Assembly: GCA_902612605.1 (NCBI GenBank)
Contig: CACMDY010000007.1
Location: 1 to 38,492 of the forward strand
Source: an uncultured Pelagibacteraceae bacterium
Lineage (GTDB): Bacteria; Pseudomonadota; Alphaproteobacteria; Pelagibacterales; Pelagibacteraceae
Length of the DNA stretch: 38,492 bases
Reading direction: 5' to 3'
The notes under the pieces are model-generated. The model ran no database searches and was not told the DNA's origin. It was given only the letters and a program-made list of their open reading frames with translations. A program made the position numbers and the translations under genes. Position 1 is the stretch's first letter, and each line of letters opens with the position of its first letter. Below, in pieces: positions 16,526 through 23,452 of the stretch.

Positions 16526-16893
16526 TGAAGAAAAATTCAAATTTAACTCCAGAACAAGAAAATATTTTATTCAATGAAGCAACCGAACCTCCTGGTTCAA
16601 GTGAATTAAACAATGAAAAAAGAGAGGGTACATACCACTGCGCTAACTGTGATACCGAATTATTTAAATCATCAACAAAATATGAAAGTGGATCAGGGTG
16701 GCCATCTTTTTATAAATCTCTTCCAGATGTTTTTGAAACTAAAACTGATCACTATATTGGTTATGCTAGGACTGAATACCATTGTAAGAAATGTGGGGGA
16801 CATCATGGACATATATTTGATGATGGTCCACAACCTACCGGCATAAGATATTGTAACAACGGCGTTTGTTTAGTATTTAAGCCAAAAAACTAA
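16525..16893 (+). CDS. msrB: Peptide-methionine (R)-S-oxide reductase MsrB
   Basis: MsrB reduces methionine-R-sulfoxide in proteins. The 122-residue protein has the structural zinc site Cys39/Cys42 ('CANC') and Cys87/Cys90 ('CKKC'), the 'SGSGWPSFY' substrate motif (55-63), 'GGHHGHIFDDGP' (91-102) and the catalytic cysteine in 'RYCNN' (Cys110). The usual 'RYCINS' is replaced by 'RYCNNGVC', so Cys115 is a possible local resolving cysteine. The start overlaps the upstream gene as TAATG. A role in oxidative-stress repair follows from the family. Confidence 0.95.
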   Translation: MKKNSNLTPEQENILFNEATEPPGSSELNNEKREGTYHCANCDTELFKSSTKYESGSGWPSFYKSLPDVFETKTDHYIGYARTEYHCKKCGGHHGHIFDDGPQPTGIRYCNNGVCLVFKPKN

Positions 16894-16925
16894 CAAAAAA
16901 AAAGTTTATAAAATTTAAAATCATA

Positions 16926-16931
16926 TATAAT
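16926..16931 (+). promoter_or_regulatory. Candidate -10 box upstream of the inverse-autotransporter gene
   Basis: TATAAT ends 9 bases before the GTG start at 16941 and is part of TCATATATAAT (16921-16931). The transcript would have almost no leader. Tentative, because no clear -35 is present. Confidence 0.3.
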
Positions 16932-16940
16932 GATTTTATT

Positions 16941-17768
16941 GTGAAAAATTTAACACTTTTACTTTTAAGTTATATAATTCTAACTACTTATGCTTTTTCA
17001 AATTCAGTATCCGAGTATATTTCAAACTTAATTCCGGGAGAAGGAGATACGGAAGTAAGTATTGATTTAAGAGAAAATTATTCTCCAGATTATAGTATCT
17101 TGTTAGTTAGAGAATTAGATAGAAATGAAAATGGTAATTATTTTACCCAAATGTCTTTATTTAATACTGAGAAAAATAACGATGAAAGAATTACTGCAAA
17201 TTTTGGTTTAGGAAAAAGATATCTTAGTGATGATAAATTTACACTTACGGGACTAAATGTATTTTTAGATTATGATAATGAAGGAAATGCTAGATCGAGC
17301 CTTGGTTTGGAAATGAGAAATGCTGTATTAGAATTTGCATTTAATAATTATTTTGGTTTGGACGACGCTGATGGAGAGAAAGTTTTAGACGGATATGATT
17401 TAAGATTAGCGTCGCAAATACCTTATTTACACTGGGCTGATATATTTTTGAACTCATATTCTTGGGAAGGAGTAGAAAGAAATGATATTGACGGACTAAT
17501 TATTGGTTCTGAATTATCTTTATCATCAACATTGCAGTTAGAATTAGCTTATGATGATAAGGATAGAACTGGGCTAGATGACGAGTACTATGTAAAATTA
17601 ATGTTTGTTTATCCTCCAAAAGAAGGTCCAACATTAGGAGATGGAATAAGTTCAGATATGTGGAGGGAGAATAAAGATATGACTGGAGAACTACTAACAA
17701 AGGTAAAAAGAAATAATAAAATTATGGTTGAGTTTAAAGGTAATGCAACAATATCAAGGACTGACTAA
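16941..17768 (+). CDS. Inverse-autotransporter (intimin/invasin-type) beta-domain protein without passenger
   Basis: The 275-residue protein has a GTG start and a signal peptide (about 1-19, ending near 'TYAFS'). The rest resembles the N-terminal outer-membrane barrel of intimins/invasins: 'NFGLGKRYLSDDKFTLTGLN', 'NVFLDYDNEGNARSSLGLEM', 'FAFNNYFGLDD', 'DGYDLRLASQIPYL' and 'LQLELAYDDKD'. The end, 'VKRNNKIMVEF' (256-266), matches the 'V-x-R-N-N-x-I-V-L-E-Y' segment that normally joins the barrel to the surface passenger. The protein stops about 9 residues later, so no Ig-like passenger is present. The next gene, a secreted cysteine-rich protein, starts in a one-base overlap (TAATG). It might be a pore, an anchor or a two-gene secretion pair. 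Confidence 0.75.
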   Translation: MKNLTLLLLSYIILTTYAFSNSVSEYISNLIPGEGDTEVSIDLRENYSPDYSILLVRELDRNENGNYFTQMSLFNTEKNNDERITANFGLGKRYLSDDKFTLTGLNVFLDYDNEGNARSSLGLEMRNAVLEFAFNNYFGLDDADGEKVLDGYDLRLASQIPYLHWADIFLNSYSWEGVERNDIDGLIIGSELSLSSTLQLELAYDDKDRTGLDDEYYVKLMFVYPPKEGPTLGDGISSDMWRENKDMTGELLTKVKRNNKIMVEFKGNATISRTD

Positions 17769-18631
17769 TGTTAAAACTTTTTAAAACGACGTTGTTTATA
17801 TTTATATTTGTTTTATGCAATAAAATTGCAATTGCTGCCACTGCAACTGGAAATGCAGATGTTTATAAAGTGATTATGAGAAAAGTTGAACTTTGTACTG
17901 GTTATACAGTTGTTGACTTTGATGATGTTGGAACTGCTGCCGCATGTCATGATGCGGTAACTATTGGTTCAGGAGACAAAGAAGTAGACATTGCTTCTGT
18001 GTCAGCTGGTTCGGCCGCAGCTAATTATGGAGATCCTGCACTTTTACCTTTGGGAGAAACTTATACTCATATGAGAGTCACAGTTGATAGAAAATTTATT
18101 ATTAGATCTGAAAGCGCTCTTGATACAGGTGGAACTGATGATACAGATAATTGTATTACTGTAGCAACCACTGACGCGCAATATGAAAATGATGAGGCAA
18201 CAGATAAGTATACACATAAAGTAGCAATAGCTGAAGGTGGAACAAAAGCAGCTATGAATTTATATATGACTGACGGAAGACAGGGAGACGAAAGCACAAA
18301 CAACAATTATACTCAATGTGAAACAGCTAATTGTGCAAAAAATGATGGGTGGACTTGGGATTATGCAGCCTCAGCTTCTAATCTTTCATCAGCTATCGCA
18401 ATGACAACAATGAGATCCTCTGTTACAACTGATGATGTTCAACTGGTTTATGCTTTAGCCAAACCTTATACTGTCACATTAATTCCACCAACAATCGACA
18501 TATCTTTTGGTACAAGAAATGCAATTGGTGTACAAGAAGTTTGCGATAATGGTAGTAATTGTGCTGGACAATCAGATTCACATTGTTCATTTTATCCTGA
18601 GGAACCTATTGTAACTATTACGATAAAATAA
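17768..18631 (+). CDS. Secreted cysteine-rich protein, function unknown
   Basis: The 287-residue protein has a good signal peptide (about 1-23, 'LFIFIFVLCNKIAIAA'). The mature part contains eight cysteines: single ones near 'ELCTGY', 'AACHDA' and 'DNCITV', the pair 'QCETANC', and three at the C-terminus ('VCDNGSNC' and 'SHCSFY'). An even count in an exported protein suggests disulfides. It is acidic and rich in Thr, Ala, Gly and Asp. I recognise no family. The one-base overlap with the upstream inverse-autotransporter barrel suggests the two proteins act together. It ends 3 bases from the convergent glutaredoxin gene. Confidence 0.75.
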   Translation: MLKLFKTTLFIFIFVLCNKIAIAATATGNADVYKVIMRKVELCTGYTVVDFDDVGTAAACHDAVTIGSGDKEVDIASVSAGSAAANYGDPALLPLGETYTHMRVTVDRKFIIRSESALDTGGTDDTDNCITVATTDAQYENDEATDKYTHKVAIAEGGTKAAMNLYMTDGRQGDESTNNNYTQCETANCAKNDGWTWDYAASASNLSSAIAMTTMRSSVTTDDVQLVYALAKPYTVTLIPPTIDISFGTRNAIGVQEVCDNGSNCAGQSDSHCSFYPEEPIVTITIK

Positions 18632-18634
18632 AAT

Positions 18635-18889
18635 TTATTTTAAACTAGAAATTAAATTACCTGCTTTTTCAAGTTCTCTTAACTCTTGATATCCACCCAC
18701 ATGATAGTCATCAAAAAATATTTGAGGGATAGTTCTTCTGCCATTTGCTTTTTTTGTCATTTCTTCTCTTAAACCATCTTTCAGTGATACATCTATCTCG
18801 GTATAACTTAAATTATTTCTTGTTAGCAAACGCTTTGCAGCATCACAATAACCACACATTGGACCTGAATAGACGATAATATTTTTCAT
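18635..18889 (-). CDS. grxC: Glutaredoxin (GrxC-type dithiol)
   Basis: The 84-residue protein is a single glutaredoxin domain with a dithiol active site Cys12-Gly-Tyr-Cys15, the cis-proline motif 'RTIPQIF' and the glutathione-binding 'GGYQEL' turn. The active site varies from the usual CPYC by having Gly instead of Pro. It reduces protein or glutathione-mixed disulfides in the cytoplasm. It lies 31 bases downstream of the TIGR03643-like gene on the same strand and probably shares its transcript. Confidence 0.93.
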   Translation of the reverse strand: MKNIIVYSGPMCGYCDAAKRLLTRNNLSYTEIDVSLKDGLREEMTKKANGRRTIPQIFFDDYHVGGYQELRELEKAGNLISSLK

Positions 18890-18920
18890 ATCTTATATAT
18901 AATCTTAGTTTTATAAATTA

Positions 18921-19217
18921 CTATAGTAGATAGTCGTTTTTATTTATCTTTGATTTGATTAATTTTCTTGAATATTCAAATTTTTTCCGGTGTTTAATAC
19001 TTTGCGAACTTGCTCTTTTTCTCCACAATCTAAAAGAAGAGGGTTTTAAAGATCTTCTCATAATTTTAATAACATCACTTTCAGTCTTTCCAGTTTTTTT
19101 TTCAATTTCTTCAAAAGTAATCCGATCTGCCCAAGCCGCCCATATGACCCAATCTGGACTCTCCAAAGGAGGCTCAGGATTCTTAACTCTGGTAGTAGGT
19201 CTGTGACTTTTTTTCAT
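18921..19217 (-). CDS. TIGR03643/DUF2805 family small basic protein
   Basis: I start this 98-residue protein at ATG 19217 rather than the TTG one codon upstream. It has the family pattern: 'PDWVIWAAWADRITFEEIE', a helix-turn-helix-like stretch ('KKTGKTESDVIKIMRRSLKP'), then 'SFRLWRKRASSQSIKHRKKF' and a basic tail. The family is widespread in bacteria and functionally uncharacterised. The basic character and the helix-turn-helix-like helices hint at nucleic-acid binding, which is inference only. It is divergent from the LysE-family gene, sharing a 120-base intergenic region. Confidence 0.85.
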   Translation of the reverse strand: MKKSHRPTTRVKNPEPPLESPDWVIWAAWADRITFEEIEKKTGKTESDVIKIMRRSLKPSSFRLWRKRASSQSIKHRKKFEYSRKLIKSKINKNDYLL

Positions 19218-19262
19218 CAAAATTCAACAAATTATTAAAAATATTTTAATGCAAATACTTAA

Positions 19263-19337
19263 GGCTATGATATTATCACTTTTAGATAGTCCTATCTAGC
19301 CATCTTTAGCTCCCGGTTTTTTAGGACTATCCTTAAA
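19263..19337 (+). ncRNA. Candidate structured leader (H-type pseudoknot), possible riboswitch of the LysE-family gene
   Basis: The DNA directly before ATG 19338 can form two interlocking helices. P1 pairs GGCTA-GATA (19263-19267 and 19269-19272, one bulged T) with TATCTAGCC (19293-19301). P2 pairs GATAGTCC (19285-19292), inside the P1 loop, with GGACTATC (19324-19331). P2 and P1 abut with no gap, so they could stack coaxially; loops are 12 bases (19273-19284) and 22 bases (19302-19323). The 3' strand of P2 contains the only SD-like AGGA (19323-19326) and ends 6 bases before the ATG, so folding would block ribosome access. A competing hairpin TAGATA-GTCC-TATCTA (19283-19298) excludes both helices and would free the AGGA. 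This is the topology of SAM-II/SAM-V riboswitches, but I do not recognise their conserved bases. Confidence 0.45.
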
Positions 19338-19952
19338 ATGCTCCCCTTAGATTTCATTCTTTTTTTGCAAATAATCATTTTTATGTTCATTACTCCAGGC
19401 ACACCTAGAATCGTAATTATTTCATACTCAATGAACTATGGTGTTCAAAAGTGTGTTTGGACTGCATTAGGAGATGTAACTGCGAACATTATTCAGGCAA
19501 CCTTAGTAATTTTTGTTATTGGATCTTTTTTGTCGGACAATCCAACAATATTAAATACTTTAAAGTGGTTAGGTATCGCTTATTTAACGTATCTTGCATA
19601 TGATATTTATAAATCGAGACCTAAAGATATAAATACAAAAGATATTTCCGATAAAAGCTTTTTTTCATTTTATAAAGATGGTTTTTTAGTTGCAGGAACA
19701 AGTCCTAAAGCATGGATGTTCTTTCCATTTATATTTCCACAATTTATTGATTTTAATTCTAATTATATTATTCAGTTTATTATTTTAATAACAACTTATG
19801 TTGTATTGGATTTTTTATCTTTAGTTGGCTATGCAATCTTAGCTAATAAATTAATTGTTTGGATCAAAGCTAATCCTAAAATTATAAATACAATTTCAGC
19901 TTGTGTAATTATTTTTATTGCAATAATTATTGCATTTACCCAACAATACTAG
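19338..19952 (+). CDS. LysE/RhtB-family amino-acid exporter
   Basis: The 204-residue membrane protein has about six helices and the N-terminal signature of the family, 'FITPGTPRIVIISYSMNYG' (about residues 16-34), where most members have TPGP. A further conserved segment is 'GTSPKAWMFFPFIFPQF'. LysE/RhtB proteins export lysine, homoserine, threonine, leucine or other small amino compounds; the substrate is not evident. ATG 19338 gives the usual distance to the TPG motif. The start follows a structured leader that may control its translation. Confidence 0.9.
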   Translation: MLPLDFILFLQIIIFMFITPGTPRIVIISYSMNYGVQKCVWTALGDVTANIIQATLVIFVIGSFLSDNPTILNTLKWLGIAYLTYLAYDIYKSRPKDINTKDISDKSFFSFYKDGFLVAGTSPKAWMFFPFIFPQFIDFNSNYIIQFIILITTYVVLDFLSLVGYAILANKLIVWIKANPKIINTISACVIIFIAIIIAFTQQY

Positions 19953-20014
19953 GTTATATTGCGCTACTACTCACACTTGCAATTAAATAATTTTTGTTAT
20001 TAATTAAACTCTTA

Positions 20015-20030
20015 TTAATTAATTAATTAA
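20015..20030 (+). repeat. TTAA tandem tetranucleotide repeat (x4)
   Basis: TTAATTAATTAATTAA lies directly before the strong ribosome-binding site AGGGG (20031-20035) of the binding-protein gene at 20041. It would be unstructured RNA and could act as an AU-rich translation enhancer. Length changes by slippage are conceivable. Confidence 0.6.
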
Positions 20031-20040
20031 AGGGGAATAA

Positions 20041-21279
20041 ATGAAAATAAAAAACATTTTAATTACATTTGTTTCTGCAATAGCATTATTATTTTCAACT
20101 TCTGTTGTATCTTTTGCAAAAGTTGTTGGAGATAAGATTATTTTAGGTGCTGCAATCTCTTTAACTGGTAAGTATTCATCTAATGGTGTTCATACTCAAA
20201 ACGGCTATAACATGGCTGTTGATAGAATTAACAGCATGGGTGGAGTAAAAGTTGGAGGAAAAACTTATAAGTTTGACATTATTTATTACGATGATGAATC
20301 AAACCCAAAAAGAGCAGCTCAGCTTGCAGAAAGATTAATTTCACAAGATAAAGTAGAGTTCATGCTTGGGCCATACAGTTCAGGTTTGACAAAAGCGATC
20401 GCACCAGTAACAGAAAAATATGGTGTTCCAATGGTTGAGGCTAACGGTGCTTCTAGATCTTTGTTTACAAAAGGTTACAAATATCTATTTGCGGTATTAG
20501 CTCCAGCAAACTTATATCTTGATGTAGCAATAAGAACAGCTGTTGAGTTAAATGGTGGTAAAGGTGTAAGAATTGCACAAGCTTTTGAGCAAGATGCATT
20601 CTCACAAGACGTAAGATTAGGTATTTTAGATGCTGCTAAAGAAACTGGATCTGAAATTATAATCGATGATAAACTTCCAAAAGAGCTTAATGATATGGCT
20701 GCTACATTAGTTAAAGTAAAACAAATGAAGCCAGATGTATTGGTTGTTTCAGGTCATACAAAAGGAGCTTTAACAGCAATAAGACAAATTTCAGAAATGA
20801 AAGTTGATGTTCCTATGTTGGCAATGACACACTGTGATGCTGCAAAATTATCAAAGCAACATGGTAAAAATTCTCAATATGCACTATGCGCTTCTCAATG
20901 GCATAAAACATTAACTTACAAAGATGATTTCTTTAAAGATGGTATGACATATGCGGCAGATTTTGAAAAAGAATTTGGCTATGATCCACCATATCAATCT
21001 GCAGAGTCTTCAGCTGCACTGTTAGTATTTAAAGATGCTTTTGAAAGAGCTAATACTTTTGATCAGAAAAAAGTAAGAGATGCTCTTGCTGCAACTAACA
21101 TGCAAACATTCTATGGAAATATTAAATTTGCACCTGGTGGTCAAAATGTTGATAAACCAATGGTACTTTTCCAAGTAATGTGTGATGATGCTGGTAAGTG
21201 TGAAAATAAAGTTGTTGCTCCATTAAAATGGGCTTCAGCTGAATTAATACACCCAGTACCAAAGTGGTCTGAAAGATAA
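20041..21279 (+). CDS. Branched-chain amino-acid-type ABC transporter substrate-binding protein 1
   Basis: The 412-residue periplasmic binding protein has a signal peptide (about 1-26, 'FVSAIALLFSTSVVSFAKV'), then the Leu/Ile/Val-BP fold: 'IILGAAISLTGKYSSNGVHT', 'YYDDESNPKRAAQLAERLI', 'FMLGPYSSGLTKAIAPV' and 'PPYQSAESSAALLVFKDAF'. The ligand is not certain, as this family also binds urea, amides and aromatic acids. It has a strong RBS (AGGGG, 5 bases before ATG) and is followed by an intrinsic terminator and then by livH. That layout gives excess binding protein over the membrane and ATPase subunits. Confidence 0.92.
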   Translation: MKIKNILITFVSAIALLFSTSVVSFAKVVGDKIILGAAISLTGKYSSNGVHTQNGYNMAVDRINSMGGVKVGGKTYKFDIIYYDDESNPKRAAQLAERLISQDKVEFMLGPYSSGLTKAIAPVTEKYGVPMVEANGASRSLFTKGYKYLFAVLAPANLYLDVAIRTAVELNGGKGVRIAQAFEQDAFSQDVRLGILDAAKETGSEIIIDDKLPKELNDMAATLVKVKQMKPDVLVVSGHTKGALTAIRQISEMKVDVPMLAMTHCDAAKLSKQHGKNSQYALCASQWHKTLTYKDDFFKDGMTYAADFEKEFGYDPPYQSAESSAALLVFKDAFERANTFDQKKVRDALAATNMQTFYGNIKFAPGGQNVDKPMVLFQVMCDDAGKCENKVVAPLKWASAELIHPVPKWSER

Positions 21280-21292
21280 AAAAAAAAATTAA

Positions 21293-21320
21293 GCCCCCTA
21301 GAAATAGGGGGCTTTTTTTT
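21293..21320 (+). terminator. Intrinsic terminator between binding protein 1 and livH
   Basis: An 8-bp stem GCCCCCTA (21293-21300) / TAGGGGGC (21305-21312) closes a GAAA loop and is followed by eight Ts. It is the most GC-rich short element in the region. It sits within an otherwise co-directional gene set, so it likely acts as a partial terminator. It ends 20 bases before livH. Confidence 0.95.
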
Positions 21321-21340
21321 ATAGAAATCAAAATTAAATT

Positions 21341-22234
21341 ATGGATTTTTTAGTCTTCCAATATCCAATGATAACCATTCAAGCATGTCTTGATGGACTT
21401 CTACTTGGAATATTATTTGCGTTAATTGCTTATGGAATGGCACTGCAATGGGGTGTCATGAATATAATAAACATTGCACAGGGAGATCTTGTAATCTTGG
21501 GAGGATACATTGCATACTTTATGTATCTCTACGGCATTCATCCAGCCTGGGGAGTAATTGTTTCTCCTATAATTATGTATTTTGTTGGAATTGCAATTTA
21601 TAAATTAGTTATAAATAAAGTTGTAGACAGAGATCTCTTTATTTCAATATTGGCAACATTTGGAATTAGTATTCTTTTCATGCAATTAATGAACTTTGCA
21701 TTTGGAGCAGACGTTGTATTGGCTAACTCAGGATATGGAACTACAATGCTATTTGATAATAATGTTGTTTTACCAAACTCTAAAATATTTTCTGCTTTTA
21801 TAAGTATTGTCTTTGCAATTTGTTTAGTAGTTTATATGAAAAGATCAAAATTAGGTCGTGCTATTAGAGCAACAGCTCAAAATGCAAGAGCAGCAAAGAT
21901 TTTAGGTGTTGATACAGAAAAAGTTTATGCAGCAACATTTGGAATAAATGCAGCGTTATGTGGTGTAGCTGGGGCTTTAATTTCAATAACATTTACCATA
22001 CACCCATACATGGGATTACCTTACACCATAAGATCATTTATGATTGTGATTGTTGCAGGATTAGGAAATTTACCTGGAGTAGCTATGTCAGGTATGGGAC
22101 TTGGAATATTTGAGGAATTTGCGGATTATATTCTTGGTACGGAATTTAGAATTGGTTCAGTATTTTTATTATTAGTTTTAATTTTAGTTTACAGAAGATT
22201 TAAACTTTCAAGAAAGAGAGAGTATTTAAAGTGA
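21341..22234 (+). CDS. livH: ABC transporter permease LivH-type (system 1)
   Basis: The 297-residue protein is a polytopic inner-membrane permease of the LivH family. Recognisable segments are 'IQACLDGLLLGILFALIAYG', 'WGVMNIINIAQGDLVILGGY', 'RATAQNARAAKILGVDTEKV' (the cytoplasmic EAA-like loop, about residues 180-200) and 'VIVAGLGNLPGVAMSGMGLG'. It pairs with the LivM-type permease at 22400, separated by a 60-codon gene. The GTGA at its end overlaps the next start. Substrates are probably amino acids or related compounds. Confidence 0.93.
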   Translation: MDFLVFQYPMITIQACLDGLLLGILFALIAYGMALQWGVMNIINIAQGDLVILGGYIAYFMYLYGIHPAWGVIVSPIIMYFVGIAIYKLVINKVVDRDLFISILATFGISILFMQLMNFAFGADVVLANSGYGTTMLFDNNVVLPNSKIFSAFISIVFAICLVVYMKRSKLGRAIRATAQNARAAKILGVDTEKVYAATFGINAALCGVAGALISITFTIHPYMGLPYTIRSFMIVIVAGLGNLPGVAMSGMGLGIFEEFADYILGTEFRIGSVFLLLVLILVYRRFKLSRKREYLK

Positions 22235-22413
22235 GAAAAGCTAAAATTAAAGACGATAATGGCAAACTGATAGAAATAGACATTGAAAAATTTAAAAAAC
22301 ATTTAGATGAATATCATTCAACAGGATCTAGTCTTCATGAAGAAAATGGACATTATTTTACAGTTGATAAAGATTTTAGAGATAAAATAGAGAGTTTGTA
22401 TGAACAAAAATAG
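22231..22413 (+). CDS. Small charged protein encoded between livH and livM, function unknown
   Basis: A 60-residue soluble, highly charged protein ('MRKAKIKDDNGKLIEIDIEK' onward) starts at GTG 22231 within the livH stop (GTGA) and overlaps the livM start by 14 bases. Two-sided overlap in the same strand strongly suggests it is translated. It has no membrane helix, signal or cysteine, and I recognise no family. It may be a small regulatory or assembly subunit of the transporter. Standard liv operons have no gene at this position. Confidence 0.75.
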   Translation: MRKAKIKDDNGKLIEIDIEKFKKHLDEYHSTGSSLHEENGHYFTVDKDFRDKIESLYEQK

Positions 22414-23452
22414 TTGGATTTTGTACATAGGAATTTTGGTATTCGGTTTAGTTGCACCATTTATTTTTCCAGCTTTTAAAGTTCAATTATCGATTCTGTG
22501 TGTATTAATTGTCCTTGCAACGACTTGGAATATCCAAGGTGGTGAAATGGGCTACAACACATTTGGCAATATTCTTTTTTATGGTTTAGGAATGTATCTT
22601 TGCGCATCTGTTCAAGTTGGTATGTTTTTCCCATTGGCAGAATGGACAGAAAGTGGTGGTGAAAAAACTTTCGTTCACACACCTTCACAGTTCTTTCAAG
22701 GCATGGCAGCTGGTCTAGTAGTTGCCGCTGTTGTTCCTACAATAGTTGCAGGATTAATTGGTTATGCAATTTTAGGATTAAGAGGTCATTATTTTGCAAT
22801 TTGTACATTAGGTTTAGGAGTTGCAGCAGGTGAAATTTCTGGTGGTATTGAAATTATTGGAGCTGGACAGGGCTTTACTACTCCTCCTTTTCCAAATATT
22901 GGAGGTCTTGAGGCAAGAGGAGAATTTTTTTATTTTTTAAGTTTCGGTGCATTGGTACTTACATTCATTGCTGTAAGAGCAATTTATACAACAAGATTTA
23001 GATTAATTCTGAACGCAATCAGAGATAATGAAGACAAAGCTGAAGCGATGGGAATTGAGACTATGAAATACAAAATAACTGGATGGATGATTTCAGCTTT
23101 CTTTTGTGGTCTTGCTGGTGGAATAATGGGAGGTCTAGTTGGTTATATCGACTCAACAGATGTTGCATTTGATGGAAGAGAAATGGGAGTGTTCATGGTT
23201 TTAATGGCAATCCTTGGAGGTAAGGGAACTTTATGGGGTCCAATTATTGGTGCAACTTTATTTCACTTTTTTAAAGAGGGCTTTTGGACATTCTTCCTAG
23301 GCTGGCAGTATGTTGCGTTAGGAGTTTTAATTGTAGTTATAGTAATTTATTTCCCAGAGGGATTAATGGGATGGTTAAGAGAAAAATATCCAGAAAGATT
23401 CGGTGAAGTTGTCGATGAAGCTGATCGAAAAGCACAGGTAGAATTAAAATGA
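22400..23452 (+). CDS. livM: ABC transporter permease LivM-type (system 1)
   Basis: The 350-residue polytopic permease has LivM features: an N-terminal helix bundle, 'LATTWNIQGGEMGYNTFGNI', 'YFAICTLGLGVAAGEISGG', the cytoplasmic loop 'LILNAIRDNEDKAEAMGIET' (about 206-225) and 'GGKGTLWGPIIGATLFHFF'. The C-terminal cytoplasmic tail is charged. It partners LivH and the ATPases LivG/LivF that follow with 4-base and 1-base overlaps. Confidence 0.93.
   Translation: MNKNSWILYIGILVFGLVAPFIFPAFKVQLSILCVLIVLATTWNIQGGEMGYNTFGNILFYGLGMYLCASVQVGMFFPLAEWTESGGEKTFVHTPSQFFQGMAAGLVVAAVVPTIVAGLIGYAILGLRGHYFAICTLGLGVAAGEISGGIEIIGAGQGFTTPPFPNIGGLEARGEFFYFLSFGALVLTFIAVRAIYTTRFRLILNAIRDNEDKAEAMGIETMKYKITGWMISAFFCGLAGGIMGGLVGYIDSTDVAFDGREMGVFMVLMAILGGKGTLWGPIIGATLFHFFKEGFWTFFLGWQYVALGVLIVVIVIYFPEGLMGWLREKYPERFGEVVDEADRKAQVELK

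Noticed and set aside
18612..18655. Terminator between the convergent cysteine-rich and glutaredoxin genes
   Set aside because: Only A/T-rich imperfect symmetry is present with no G/C-paired stem, so it does not qualify as an intrinsic terminator.
18955..19206. Hydrophobic frame on the + strand opposite the TIGR03643-like gene
   Set aside because: The - strand frame has a recognisable family pattern and correct start; the + frame is its antisense shadow.
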